NCBI GenBank assembly: GCA_963560245.1
Contig: CAUWNS010000007.1
Coordinates: forward strand, 1 to 64,000
Source of the DNA: Pseudoruminococcus_B sp937901805
GTDB taxonomy: Bacteria > Bacillota > Clostridia > Oscillospirales > Ruminococcaceae
Reading direction: 5' to 3'
DNA length: 64,000 bases
The position numbers and the translations under genes were made by a program. Shown in pieces: positions 16,414 through 24,966 of this stretch (the first letter of the stretch is position 1; each line of letters begins with the position of its first letter). A model generated the notes under the pieces. It had not been told where the DNA came from. It saw only the letters and a list, made by a program, of their open reading frames with translations, and made no database searches.

Positions 16414-18882
16414 TTAGTCTTCCTGATATTCTTCGAGAATATACGCCTCGAAAATATCGCCTTCTTTGATATCATTAAACTTCTGAAGGCTGACGCCGCA
16501 TTCATAACCCTGAGCAACTTCGCGGACATCGTCTTTAAACCTCTTAAGAGAGTCGAGTTCATCGTCCCCGACAATGATTCCATCCCGGACAATCCGGATT
16601 TTCGATCCTCTGGTGATTTTTCCGGACTGGACATAACATCCTGCCACCGCACCGACATTGGAAATCTTGTAAACCTGGCGGACTTCCAGGCGGCCGAGAT
16701 CCACTTCACGGATTTTCGGAGCAAGCATACCTTTCATCGCAGATTTGACATCGTCAATTGCATCATAGATGACACGGTAGAGATGGATGTCCACCCCATC
16801 ACGCTCCGCCTGATCACGCGCCGTCGGATCCGGGCGTACGTTAAAGCCGACAATGATCGCATTGGAGGCGTTCGCCAGCATAACATCGGATTCATTAACC
16901 GCGCCGACTGCGCCATGAATCACGCGCACACGCACTTCTTCGTTGGAAAGTTTTTCAAGAGACTGCTTGACAGCTTCTACAGAGCCCTGAACGTCTGCTT
17001 TGACAATGATGGAAAGTTCCTTAACCTCGCCTTCCTCAATCTGGGAGAAGAGGTTTTCCAAAGTCACTTTCTGATAGGACTTGAACTGCTCTTCCTTGGC
17101 GTCATGCTTTCTCTTTTCGACAAGTTCTCTTGCCAGACGTTCGTCTTCAACCGCATTGAAGGTATCGCCTGCGCTCGGCGCCTCGTCCAATCCGGTAATC
17201 TCCACCGGGACGGATGGTCCGGCCTCTTTTGCCTTTCGGCCCTGGTCATCGAGCATTACACGGACGCGGCCGACCGAGGTACCGGCAATGATGATATCGC
17301 CCTGATGCAGGGTACCGTTCTGAACAAGGACAGTGGCAACCGGGCCGCGGCCTTTATCCAGTCTTGCCTCAATGACAGTACCCTTCGCCAGACGGTCAGG
17401 GTTTGCTTTGAGTTCCTTCATATCTGCAACCAGCTGCACCATTTCCAGCAGGGTGTCGATGTTCTGGTGGGTCTTTGCAGAGATTGGCACGCAGATGACG
17501 TCGCCACCCCATTCCTCCGGAACCAGTTCGTATTCCGTCAGTTCCTGCATAACTCTGTCTGGATTGGCTTCCGGTTTATCCATTTTGTTAATGGCTACAA
17601 TAATGGAGACGCCGGCAGCTTTGGCATGGTTGATCGCTTCGACCGTCTGCGGCATAATGCCATCGTCCGCCGCGACAACCAGAATGGCGATATCCGTCAC
17701 CTGGGCGCCGCGTGCACGCATAGAGGTGAATGCCTCATGTCCCGGGGTATCCAGAAAAGTGATAGGCTTTCCATTGACCATGACGCGGTAAGCGCCGATA
17801 TGCTGGGTAATTCCTCCGGCCTCGTCAGCAGTAACATTTGCATGGCGGATAGCGTCGAGAAGGGAGGTCTTTCCGTGATCGACATGGCCCATAACGACCA
17901 CAACCGGGCTGCGCTCCTTGAGGTTGACGTCCTCGTCCTCGCTGTCGTCAATCAGGCGATCCTCAATCGTAACAATGACTTCTTTTTCCACCTTTGCGCC
18001 GAATTCCTCTGCAATCAGGGAGGCCGTGTCAAAGTCAATCGACTGGTTAACCGCCGCCATGACGCCCAGCGTCATCAGCTTTTTGATGACCTGGGTTGCG
18101 GGGATTTTCAGTTTAGAAGCGAGTTCCCCAACCAGCAGTTCTTCCGGAAGGACAATCTTCAACGGTTTTTGTTTTGCTTTTTCCAACGCTAGGCGGCGGA
18201 GCTTTTCTGCTTCGCTTTCCCGTTTTGCATACTGCGGCTTGCCGCGCTGGGCGCTGCGCTGATTGAGCTTTTGTTTTCTCTGAGTATTCTTGGTTACCGG
18301 GGTATTCGGTGCGATTTCCTCATAGTGCTCATTGTACTTGTCAAGGTTGACATTGGAAGTACGGGTATCCACATGGCGCAGTGTTTTTCCGGATGCAGTA
18401 CTGGTAGTAACCGGCTGCTGGGATGCATTTCCCTGCTTTGCGCCGGCCTGCGTGCGGTTTGGATGCTGCGCAGGGCGGGTCTCCTGTTTTCCTGCCTGTG
18501 CACGGCCGGAATTTGCCTGCCCTTTTGCCTGCGGCTGACCCTGCCTGCGTGCCGCGCCGCTGTTTTGCGGGCGATTCTGCTGCGGACGGCCCTGCTGCTG
18601 TTTTGCAGCGGATTTCGACGGGGTATTGTCCTTTTTCTCCGCAGGTTCTTCCTTTGTTTTCGGAGCTTCTTCGCGTTTTGCGCCGGAAGCAAAATATTCG
18701 TCAAAATTCTGCACCTGTGTTTTTTTAGTAAAGTGCTCAAATACAACGTTGAGCTCCTCTTCCGTCAGGGCAGTCATATGTTTTTTCGGTTCCTTGAAAT
18801 GCTTTGCAAGCAGATCGATGATATCCTTGCTTGGCACGTTCAAATCCTTTGCTACTTCGTGAACTCTATATTTCACCATCAT
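16414..18882 (-). CDS. infB: Translation initiation factor IF-2
   Basis: An 822-residue IF-2, the GTPase that places initiator tRNA on the ribosome. N-terminal helical domain, then a long low-complexity Gln/Ala/Arg/Lys-rich linker (about residues 85-240), a conserved IF2-N subdomain (near 280-330), the G domain ('GHVDHGKTSLLDAI', 'DTPGHEAF', 'NKMDKPEA') and the C-terminal domains. ATG at 18882 has AGGAGG nine bases upstream; the longer frame to 18999 lies inside ylxQ. The 5' end overlaps ylxQ by 17 bases. Confidence 0.97.
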   Translation of the reverse strand: MMVKYRVHEVAKDLNVPSKDIIDLLAKHFKEPKKHMTALTEEELNVVFEHFTKKTQVQNFDEYFASGAKREEAPKTKEEPAEKKDNTPSKSAAKQQQGRPQQNRPQNSGAARRQGQPQAKGQANSGRAQAGKQETRPAQHPNRTQAGAKQGNASQQPVTTSTASGKTLRHVDTRTSNVNLDKYNEHYEEIAPNTPVTKNTQRKQKLNQRSAQRGKPQYAKRESEAEKLRRLALEKAKQKPLKIVLPEELLVGELASKLKIPATQVIKKLMTLGVMAAVNQSIDFDTASLIAEEFGAKVEKEVIVTIEDRLIDDSEDEDVNLKERSPVVVVMGHVDHGKTSLLDAIRHANVTADEAGGITQHIGAYRVMVNGKPITFLDTPGHEAFTSMRARGAQVTDIAILVVAADDGIMPQTVEAINHAKAAGVSIIVAINKMDKPEANPDRVMQELTEYELVPEEWGGDVICVPISAKTHQNIDTLLEMVQLVADMKELKANPDRLAKGTVIEARLDKGRGPVATVLVQNGTLHQGDIIIAGTSVGRVRVMLDDQGRKAKEAGPSVPVEITGLDEAPSAGDTFNAVEDERLARELVEKRKHDAKEEQFKSYQKVTLENLFSQIEEGEVKELSIIVKADVQGSVEAVKQSLEKLSNEEVRVRVIHGAVGAVNESDVMLANASNAIIVGFNVRPDPTARDQAERDGVDIHLYRVIYDAIDDVKSAMKGMLAPKIREVDLGRLEVRQVYKISNVGAVAGCYVQSGKITRGSKIRIVRDGIIVGDDELDSLKRFKDDVREVAQGYECGVSLQKFNDIKEGDIFEAYILEEYQED

Positions 18883-19204
18883 ATACGCATTCCTCCTTGT
18901 CTGCCGCGGGGGCCAGATTGCTGCAAACCAGTTTGGCAAGCCCCCTGTCACTGATTGCGAGTATGCCTGCCCGTTTCCCCACTTCCCCAAATATGTCATC
19001 CAGGGTATAGGGTAGGGCGGCGGTTGGTACTTCCCATTCTTCGCAAATTCTCTTCATCGAGCGGCGCGTCTTGTCAGACAGGTCGGATGCAAACAGCACA
19101 AGCGCAGCCTTTCCCTCCAACACAGCTCCCTTTACGACGTCAAACCCGAGCAGAAGTTTGCCTGCCCGTTTGCTCAGAGAAATGGAAGACAAAAGCTTAT
19201 CCAT
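18866..19204 (-). CDS. ylxQ: L7Ae-family K-turn RNA-binding protein
   Basis: A 112-residue L7Ae/L30e-fold protein (YlxQ/RplGA type). 'LLLGFDVVKGAVLEGKAALV' and the mid-protein 'SDLSDKTRRSMKRICEEWEV' follow the family. Members bind kink-turns in RNA; the cellular role of the bacterial form is not firmly known. The start ATG overlaps the rnpM stop by eight bases. Standard position between rnpM and infB. Confidence 0.9.
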   Translation of the reverse strand: MDKLLSSISLSKRAGKLLLGFDVVKGAVLEGKAALVLFASDLSDKTRRSMKRICEEWEVPTAALPYTLDDIFGEVGKRAGILAISDRGLAKLVCSNLAPAADKEECVYDGEI

Positions 19205-19466
19205 CCTTTTTGAGTTCCTCCTCCAGTCTGTCGTAAATCTCGTCACTGATGGCTGTCGAAAAAGCTCTTTCAAAACGCTTTGCTTTACGCGCCTTTTGAA
19301 AGCATTCTATGTTCTTGCAGATATAAGCGCCCCTGCCAGGCTTGCGTCCCGTCAGATCCAATGAAATCTCCCCTTCCGGGCTTTTGACCACACGGATTAG
19401 TTCCCGCTTAGGGAACTGTTCCCCGCAGCCGGTGCACATCCTCATTGGAATTCGCTTTTTCTGCAT
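19197..19466 (-). CDS. rnpM: YlxR family RNase P modulator
   Basis: An 89-residue YlxR protein, recently named RnpM for binding RNase P RNA and modulating its activity. 'RMCTGCGEQFPKRELIRVV' near residue 8 and 'GRKPGRGAYICKN' are the hallmarks. ATG at 19466 follows GGAG at seven bases. A 136-base gap separates it from nusA. Overlaps ylxQ. Confidence 0.93.
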   Translation of the reverse strand: MQKKRIPMRMCTGCGEQFPKRELIRVVKSPEGEISLDLTGRKPGRGAYICKNIECFQKARKAKRFERAFSTAISDEIYDRLEEELKKDG

Positions 19467-19602
19467 CAAACCACTCCATTTCCTATCCTCCTGCGGGCAG
19501 CGTATCCCCGCAGCGATCCCGGACTCTCCCGGATTCAAAACAACCTTCCTAGCATCCTATTGTATCATAAATTCCTGTAATAGGCGAGATACCGCCGGAG
19601 AA

Positions 19603-20706
19603 TTATTCTTCGTCCTGCGTCTGCTCTGCGGATTCCTGTTCCGCAGGATGCAGAGGCCCTTCTTCCGATGAATCCGTCTGCGACTTAATATCAATCTTGT
19701 ACCCGGTCAGCCGTGCAGCCAGACGGGCGTTTTGTCCCTTGTTGCCAATGGCAAGGGACAGCTGCGTATCCGGAACAACCACACGGCAGGAATGGGATTC
19801 CTCATCCAGGATAGTAACTTCCAGTACATCCGCCGGGGAAAGGGCGGCAGCGATAAACTGTTCCGGCTCTTCGGAATATTTGACCACATCGATTTTTTCC
19901 CCGCCGAGTTCTTCCACAATTTTTGCCACACGGATACCCTTCGGGCCGATACAGGCGCCGACTGCGTCAATATTTTCATCCTTGCTCCACACGGCAATCT
20001 TTGTGCGGGATCCGGCCTCGCGGGAAATAGATTTTACCTCAATCAGGCCGTCGTAGATTTCTGGAACCTCATTTTCAAAAAGGCGTTTAACAAGGCCGGG
20101 ATGGGTGCGGGAAATCATGATACGCGGGCCGCGATCCGTTTCGCTCACCCCGACCACATACACTTTGATGATATCGCCTTCGGTATAGATTTCGCCCGGA
20201 ACCTGTTCTGATTTGAGCAGATATGCTTCCGATCCGTCAATCTCTACAGTAATACCGCCCCTTCTCGGGTCGAGTTTCATGACGCGGGCGGAGACAATCT
20301 CCTGATCATGCTTCTGGAATTTCTGGAACGCCTGGCCTCTTTCCGCTTCACGGATCCCCTGTCGGATGACATGTTTTGCCGTCTGTGCGGCAATTCTGCC
20401 GAACTCTTTCGTCTGGAGCGGGACAAAGACAATGGACTCCAGTTCCGCCTGCGGATCGATCTTTCTCGCGTCTTCCAGCAGGATTTCAATTTTTGGATCA
20501 AAGACCTCTTCCACCGCTTCTTTGCCCACGGCCACTTCAAAAATTCCCTGATCCGGTTCGATATCCACCCGGACGTCTTCTGCGCCCTCGTAATCTCTTT
20601 TCACCGCGATGGTGATGGCGTTTTTGATTTTCTCCAGAAGGTAGTCTGCCGGAATCCCCTTTTCCTTTTCAAGCATCGTCAGCGCTTCAAAAAACTCGGT
20701 GTTCAT
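19603..20706 (-). CDS. nusA: Transcription termination/antitermination protein NusA
   Basis: A 367-residue NusA of the short Gram-positive type. N-terminal RNA-polymerase-binding domain (1-125), S1 domain (about 135-200), two KH domains ('ACIGPKGIRVAKIVEELGGE' near 255 and 'LAIGNKGQNARLAARLTGYK' near 320), then a short acidic tail instead of the acidic repeats of proteobacteria. Its start overlaps the rimP stop by four bases. Confidence 0.97.
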   Translation of the reverse strand: MNTEFFEALTMLEKEKGIPADYLLEKIKNAITIAVKRDYEGAEDVRVDIEPDQGIFEVAVGKEAVEEVFDPKIEILLEDARKIDPQAELESIVFVPLQTKEFGRIAAQTAKHVIRQGIREAERGQAFQKFQKHDQEIVSARVMKLDPRRGGITVEIDGSEAYLLKSEQVPGEIYTEGDIIKVYVVGVSETDRGPRIMISRTHPGLVKRLFENEVPEIYDGLIEVKSISREAGSRTKIAVWSKDENIDAVGACIGPKGIRVAKIVEELGGEKIDVVKYSEEPEQFIAAALSPADVLEVTILDEESHSCRVVVPDTQLSLAIGNKGQNARLAARLTGYKIDIKSQTDSSEEGPLHPAEQESAEQTQDEE

Positions 20707-21224
20707 TCTCCTTGTCCTCCCATATCGGTGTCATCATAATCCTGTTCAAACAGATCGCACAATTTCACAGAGGCAATCTCGCCTTTTTGGGCTGTCATCT
20801 GGGTCTGATCATCTACCTGAATGGTGACAGCACCCTCTTCATAAGAGAGCAGCTCGCCCGTAAATTCCCTCCGGCCGTCGACCGGCCGAATCAGTTTGAG
20901 CGTTACCGGCGCGCCCAAAAACTGTTCAAAATGTTCTTTTCGCGTCAGTTCCCGCTCAATCCCCGGAGAGGATACCTCCAGATAATAGCTCTGGCTGATT
21001 GGATCTGCCTTGTCAAGCGGTTCATCAATGGCCCGGCTGACCTTTTCACAGTCGAGCACATCCACCGGCGCATCTTCCCGGTCGATAAAAATACGCAGGT
21101 ACCAAGAACTCCCCTCTTTTTCAAAGCGGACGTCCCACAGCAGAAGACCCAGTCCTTCTACAATCGGCTTGACAATTTCTGTTACGGTCGACACCGTATT
21201 CATCCCATGATTGCTCTTTGCCAC
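20703..21224 (-). CDS. rimP: Ribosome maturation factor RimP
   Basis: A 173-residue RimP needed for early 30S assembly. 'LLWDVRFEKEGSSWYLRIFI' and 'YYLEVSSPGIERELTRKEHF' are diagnostic. The proposed start is GTG at 21224 with GGAGTGA eight bases upstream; the next ATG (11 codons into the frame that opens at 21233) lacks a site. First gene of the rimP-nusA-rnpM-ylxQ-infB-rbfA-nrnA-truB-ribF operon. Confidence 0.95.
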   Translation of the reverse strand: MAKSNHGMNTVSTVTEIVKPIVEGLGLLLWDVRFEKEGSSWYLRIFIDREDAPVDVLDCEKVSRAIDEPLDKADPISQSYYLEVSSPGIERELTRKEHFEQFLGAPVTLKLIRPVDGRREFTGELLSYEEGAVTIQVDDQTQMTAQKGEIASVKLCDLFEQDYDDTDMGGQGE

Positions 21225-21245
21225 AAAAATCACTCCAACATAAAC

Positions 21246-21271
21246 GAAAGAGTGGGAAACCCCACTCTTTC
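21246..21271 (-). promoter_or_regulatory. Hairpin in the rimP leader
   Basis: Perfect 11-base arms (GAAAGAGTGGG and complement) around four bases, ending just before the rimP Shine-Dalgarno. It could be the end of an attenuator for the operon or a terminator of spoVT read-through. Confidence 0.5.
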
Positions 21272-21383
21272 ACTCGTCACCTTTGTTTACTGATTCATTC
21301 TATCATAAGTTTCAGCGAAAATCAAGCCTTTTACCGGGAAATCCGGGCATTTTCAAAGCTTTTTCCCAATCCTATATGCTTTT

Positions 21384-21920
21384 TCAGCTCTCCATCTGCC
21401 GTCCAAGGAAATCCGCCGCTATCTGGACAGCTTTATTCTCTGTTTCCGACGCCTGGCGCCCGCCTTCGCCTTCAAGCAATACCACCGAACCGGTGACATC
21501 CCCGGAGGACAGAATGGGATAAATGACGGCGGCATTCCTGCTGATCCCCTCCACCGGCCGGAGCGTTTCTCCTTCGGAATGCCGATAGCTGTGGCGCTGT
21601 TCCATAATCTCCTCCAATTCGCCGGACACCCTGCGTTCGAGCACTTCCCTTTTCGGTATCCCATTGACGGCTACCACATGGTCTCGGTCGGTGATAACCA
21701 CCGGCATTCCCATGGATTTTGCAAGGACTTCCGCATACTGGCAGGCAAAGGCGGAAAGTTCTTCAATCGGGGAATACTTTTTAAAAATAACCTCCCCATT
21801 GTTGTCCGTATAAATCTCAAGCGGATCCCCTTCCCGGATTCTCATGGTCCTGCGGATCTCTTTTGGGATAACGACGCGTCCCAAATCGTCTATTCTTCTG
21901 ACAATACCAGTTGCTTTCAT
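21384..21920 (-). CDS. spoVT: Stage V sporulation protein T
   Basis: A 178-residue SpoVT, the forespore regulator of sigma-G-dependent genes. N-terminal AbrB-type swapped-hairpin DNA-binding domain ('DDLGRVVIPKEIRRTMRIRE') and a C-terminal GAF domain from about residue 55. Full length. GGAGGAG precedes the ATG. Stands alone and is strong evidence for endospore formation. Confidence 0.96.
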   Translation of the reverse strand: MKATGIVRRIDDLGRVVIPKEIRRTMRIREGDPLEIYTDNNGEVIFKKYSPIEELSAFACQYAEVLAKSMGMPVVITDRDHVVAVNGIPKREVLERRVSGELEEIMEQRHSYRHSEGETLRPVEGISRNAAVIYPILSSGDVTGSVVLLEGEGGRQASETENKAVQIAADFLGRQMES

Positions 21921-22097
21921 TCGTGGCTCTCCTCCGATGATACATATTTTTCTCTTTTTGACAACAAGTTGATAAAACCGTACTGTTATTGTTGCTTTTA
22001 CAGGGAGAAATATACATCGGGATTAGCAATATTTTCTGTCTTGCTATATGGGAGAATCCCTTGGTTTTTCCAGTTTTTAAGATTTTCTTCTATCTAT

Positions 22098-22143
22098 CAT
22101 AAAAAATCCGACCCAGGTTTCATAAAAAATCCGACCCAGGTTT
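22098..22143. repeat. 23-bp exact tandem duplication
   Basis: The 23-base unit at 22098-22120 is repeated without change at 22121-22143. Each copy contains one arm (AAAAAATCCGACCC) of the neighbouring terminator, so two alternative arms are available. Confidence 0.9.
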
Positions 22144-22160
22144 TCCGGGTCGGATTTTTT
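22124..22160 (-). terminator. Terminator of the SPFH/NfeD operon
   Basis: AAAAAATCCGACCC pairs with GGGTCGGATTTTTT around a short loop just after the SPFH gene. The duplicated arm (previous entry) gives a second, more distal pairing option. Confidence 0.85.
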
Positions 22161-22165
22161 ATTTT

Positions 22166-23080
22166 TTATTTCTGCGGATCCGTCAGCACCTCTTTGAAAG
22201 AGGTTGCAAGCCCGGCAAGGGACTGAATCTCGCTTGGGATGATGATCTTGGTAGCCCTTCCATCGGCAGCTTTGGTAAATGCTTCCAGGCCTTTGATCTG
22301 GATAACCTTATCCGTCGGGGCTGCCTCATTCAACAGCTTAATGCTGTCCGCATAGGCCTTCTGAACCATCATAATGGCCTCCGCTTCACCTTCTGCCTCC
22401 ATCACCTTTTGCGCTTTCACTGCTTCCGCCCTCAGGATTGCAGATTCCTTTTCTCCTTCCGCAACCAGGATTTTGCTCCGTTTGTCGCCTTCTGCAATCA
22501 GGATCGCTTCACGGCGTTCCCGCTCCGCCTTCATCTGTTTTTCCATGGCGTCCTGGATTTCGCGCGGGGGAAGGATATTTTTGAGTTCTACACGGTTGAC
22601 CTTAATCCCCCATTTATCCGTTGCAGTATCCAGGATTGTGGTAATTTTAGTGTTGATGACATCACGGGAGGTCAGGGTATTATCCAGTTCCATCTCACCG
22701 ATAATGTTTCTCAGCGTCGTAGCGGAGAGATTTTCGATCGCGGACAGCGGGCGTTCCACGCCATAAGTAAACATTTTGGCGTCTGTAACCTGATAAAAAA
22801 CCACCGTATCAATCTGCATGGTGACATTATCCCTTGTAATCACAGGCTGCGGCTTAAAATCCACAACCTGTTCTTTCATGGAAACGCGTTTTGCAACACG
22901 GTCAATAAACGGCACCTTGAAATGCAGGCCGGTTTCCCAAGTGGCATAATAGGCTCCCAAACGCTCCACAACATAAACTGCCGCCTGTGGGACAATCTTG
23001 ATATTCGAAACCATCACTATCAGCAATACCAAAATCAATAAAACAATCACAATAAAACCAATCGTTAATCCTGTAGGCAT
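22166..23080 (-). CDS. SPFH/Band 7 (stomatin-like) membrane protein
   Basis: A 304-residue stomatin/prohibitin-family protein like QmcA. One N-terminal membrane helix (about residues 5-28), SPFH domain (30-190, with 'VPQAAVYVVERLGAYYATWE' and 'TRDNVTMQIDTVVFYQVTDA'), then an Ala/Glu/Lys-rich coiled coil ('ERERREAILIAEGDKRSKIL') that drives ring oligomers. It organises membrane microdomains; a specific client is unknown. It follows the NfeD gene, its regular partner. Confidence 0.93.
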   Translation of the reverse strand: MPTGLTIGFIVIVLLILVLLIVMVSNIKIVPQAAVYVVERLGAYYATWETGLHFKVPFIDRVAKRVSMKEQVVDFKPQPVITRDNVTMQIDTVVFYQVTDAKMFTYGVERPLSAIENLSATTLRNIIGEMELDNTLTSRDVINTKITTILDTATDKWGIKVNRVELKNILPPREIQDAMEKQMKAERERREAILIAEGDKRSKILVAEGEKESAILRAEAVKAQKVMEAEGEAEAIMMVQKAYADSIKLLNEAAPTDKVIQIKGLEAFTKAADGRATKIIIPSEIQSLAGLATSFKEVLTDPQK

Positions 23081-23157
23081 ACGAATTCCTCCTCATCATA
23101 TTTTCACGGTTTTTCCATACTGCTTACAACAATCCGGTCAAAATTACTCAGCGCCTA

Positions 23158-23610
23158 TCAGACAAGACGTTCGACAATGACCTTTACCCCATCGATACGC
23201 TTTACCACAACCTGTTCTTTCTCTTCAATCGGCTCCCCATCTTCAGACTGTGCGGCCCAGTCCAAACCGTTCACAAAGACGCGGCCTTTTCCCGCCGCAT
23301 TATCAATCCGGTGGAGCACCACGCCAATTTGCCCAACCACACTGTCTGCATTGGTTTTTGTCTTACGCACATTCAAGAAACGTTTCACAAATGGTCGGGT
23401 ACAGACGAGCAGTACCGTGCTTGCTATCACAAATACAATCAACTGTACCGTCAGCGAACCGCCCATAACTGCCGGAAGAATAGCAACTACCGCGCCAATT
23501 GCAAACCAAATAGCGACCATCTGAATACTGGCCGCCTCCACAACGCCCAGAACAATTGCCAAGATTAACCAGAAAAATGGCATCCACTGGGTACCAAAGA
23601 ATTCAGGCAT
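23158..23610 (-). CDS. NfeD-like membrane protein
   Basis: A 150-residue short NfeD protein: three to four N-terminal hydrophobic segments (about residues 12-72) and a C-terminal OB-fold ('VVGQIGVVLHRIDNAAGKGR'). Short NfeD proteins lack the protease domain and act with an SPFH partner, here encoded 77 bases downstream. AAAGGGGG precedes the ATG. Confidence 0.9.
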   Translation of the reverse strand: MPEFFGTQWMPFFWLILAIVLGVVEAASIQMVAIWFAIGAVVAILPAVMGGSLTVQLIVFVIASTVLLVCTRPFVKRFLNVRKTKTNADSVVGQIGVVLHRIDNAAGKGRVFVNGLDWAAQSEDGEPIEEKEQVVVKRIDGVKVIVERLV

Positions 23611-23652
23611 TACAATTTTCCCCCTTTCAAGCCCCTGTTTCAGATTTTCCCA

Positions 23653-23976
23653 TTACCCTTCTGTCTGCCGGATAATTCCATACAGCTGAATAATCCGCTC
23701 CATCTCCGCAGACAGCACCTTTTTTCCAACCGGTGTGATACAGTACAGTTTCCTGCGCTCCACCTCCCTGGTCACCTCAATCAGGCCGTCGTTTTCCATC
23801 TTATACAGGATGGTGTATACCGTCCCCGCCCCAAGGCTGACCCTTCCCTGTGTCAAGCGGGATGCATTTTGCATAATACCGTACCCATGGTTTTCATGGA
23901 GCAGACTGTACAGCACCAAAAAGCTCGGCTCCGACATAGGAATATAGCTTGAAATCAGCTTTTCCACTTCTGCCAT
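23653..23976 (-). CDS. PadR family transcriptional regulator
   Basis: A 107-residue PadR-type winged-helix repressor: 'YSLLHENHGYGIMQNASRLT', 'SLGAGTVYTILYKMENDGLI' and 'RRKLYCITPVGKKVL'. The C-terminal dimerisation helix is short. ATG at 23976 follows AGGAGG. The promoter just upstream is covered by a palindrome, so autorepression is likely. The regulated target is not evident; the NfeD/SPFH operon lies 42 bases downstream and may be cotranscribed. Confidence 0.92.
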   Translation of the reverse strand: MAEVEKLISSYIPMSEPSFLVLYSLLHENHGYGIMQNASRLTQGRVSLGAGTVYTILYKMENDGLIEVTREVERRKLYCITPVGKKVLSAEMERIIQLYGIIRQTEG

Positions 23977-24000
23977 TAGGAAACCTCCTCTCACAGCGCC

Positions 24001-24041
24001 ATTATATCACAAAATGATATATTGATAATATGAATATATCA
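24001..24041 (-). promoter_or_regulatory. padR promoter with overlapping palindromic operator
   Basis: On the minus strand TTATCA (-35) and TATAAT (-10) are 16 bases apart. A TGATATA...TATATCA inverted repeat at 24015-24041 covers the -35 and spacer, suiting repression by a dimer such as PadR. Confidence 0.6.
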
Positions 24042-24057
24042 CTGCTCGTTATAGTTG

Positions 24058-24966
24058 TCAAGAGGGAAATCCATTCTTTTCAGAAAACAGGGATGGCAGG
24101 ATTGTTTTTGGCATAGCAAAACAGACCGTGCGCTTCGGATCAACCACCTGACAGAATTGGAGAGTACCCACAGCACTCATCAGCATCCCCGCTTCCTCCA
24201 GGGAAAGTCCCAATTGTTTTTGGATTACCTGGTTCATATCCCGTGACGCCAAAAAGATTGCCTGCTCCAAATCCTCATGGGAGGCGATGGTATATACCAT
24301 AGTGGAATCCTCCAGCATGGGGTTTTCAATCGTCTGGTTTTTGAGGACTTCTACATAAACAGCTACTTTGGCGGAAATTTCCACCCCAGTCACCATAATT
24401 TCCCCATCGCCCATCCGTGCGTGGACATCCCCGATGGAGAGCAGGCCGCCCTCATGAAAAACAGGGAGATACAGTACTGAACCCTTACGGATCCTGGTGT
24501 TATCCATGTTGCCCCCATGGCTGCCGGGCGTCCCGCAGGGGACAGCCCCCTCTTTTGGAGCGACGCCGATTACGCCAATCATCGGATCACAGGGAATGGA
24601 AAGCTGATCGTGAAACCGGATATGCCTGCGCTCTATCGGCATCACCTGAACCAACGGTTCTTTCACCAGATCCCCCAGTACTCCATTTCCCGGAATCGCC
24701 GCCATAACTCCCTGTTTTCCCACCACAATATTTTCAATGTGGATTTTTAAAGTATCCCCCGGCATAGCCCCTTCCACAAAAACAGGACCTGCCGCCGGAT
24801 TGATATGAGTCCAGTCCAGAGTATCAACTGTGTGCGAATTCTGGATAATCTGCCCTCCAAAACAATCCAGCGTGTGAAATACAACCGCTGTATTGTCCGC
24901 CACCCGCAGCACCGGACGATTTGCCGCATCCATTTGATAAATCTGGTGCCCTTTTACTTCAAACAT
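24058..24966 (-). CDS. Acetamidase/formamidase family protein
   Basis: A 302-residue FmdA/AmdA-type amidase that would release ammonia from small amides. 'GDVHARMGDGEIM' near residue 185, 'TPGSHGGNMDN' and 'DWTHINPAAGPVFVEGAMPG' are the family signatures. ATG at 24966 follows AGGAGGG. Upstream on the minus strand there is a TATAAT (25075-25070) and a leader of about 100 bases with a small CCCGC/GCGGG hairpin. The natural substrate cannot be read from the sequence. Confidence 0.9.
   Translation of the reverse strand: MFEVKGHQIYQMDAANRPVLRVADNTAVVFHTLDCFGGQIIQNSHTVDTLDWTHINPAAGPVFVEGAMPGDTLKIHIENIVVGKQGVMAAIPGNGVLGDLVKEPLVQVMPIERRHIRFHDQLSIPCDPMIGVIGVAPKEGAVPCGTPGSHGGNMDNTRIRKGSVLYLPVFHEGGLLSIGDVHARMGDGEIMVTGVEISAKVAVYVEVLKNQTIENPMLEDSTMVYTIASHEDLEQAIFLASRDMNQVIQKQLGLSLEEAGMLMSAVGTLQFCQVVDPKRTVCFAMPKTILPSLFSEKNGFPS

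Noticed and set aside
16228..18192. 654-codon open frame on the plus strand
   Set aside because: Antisense to infB/rbfA with no recognisable protein features.
18420..18620. Repeat array in the infB region
   Set aside because: This is the coding sequence for the low-complexity Gln/Ala/Arg linker of IF-2, normal for the family.
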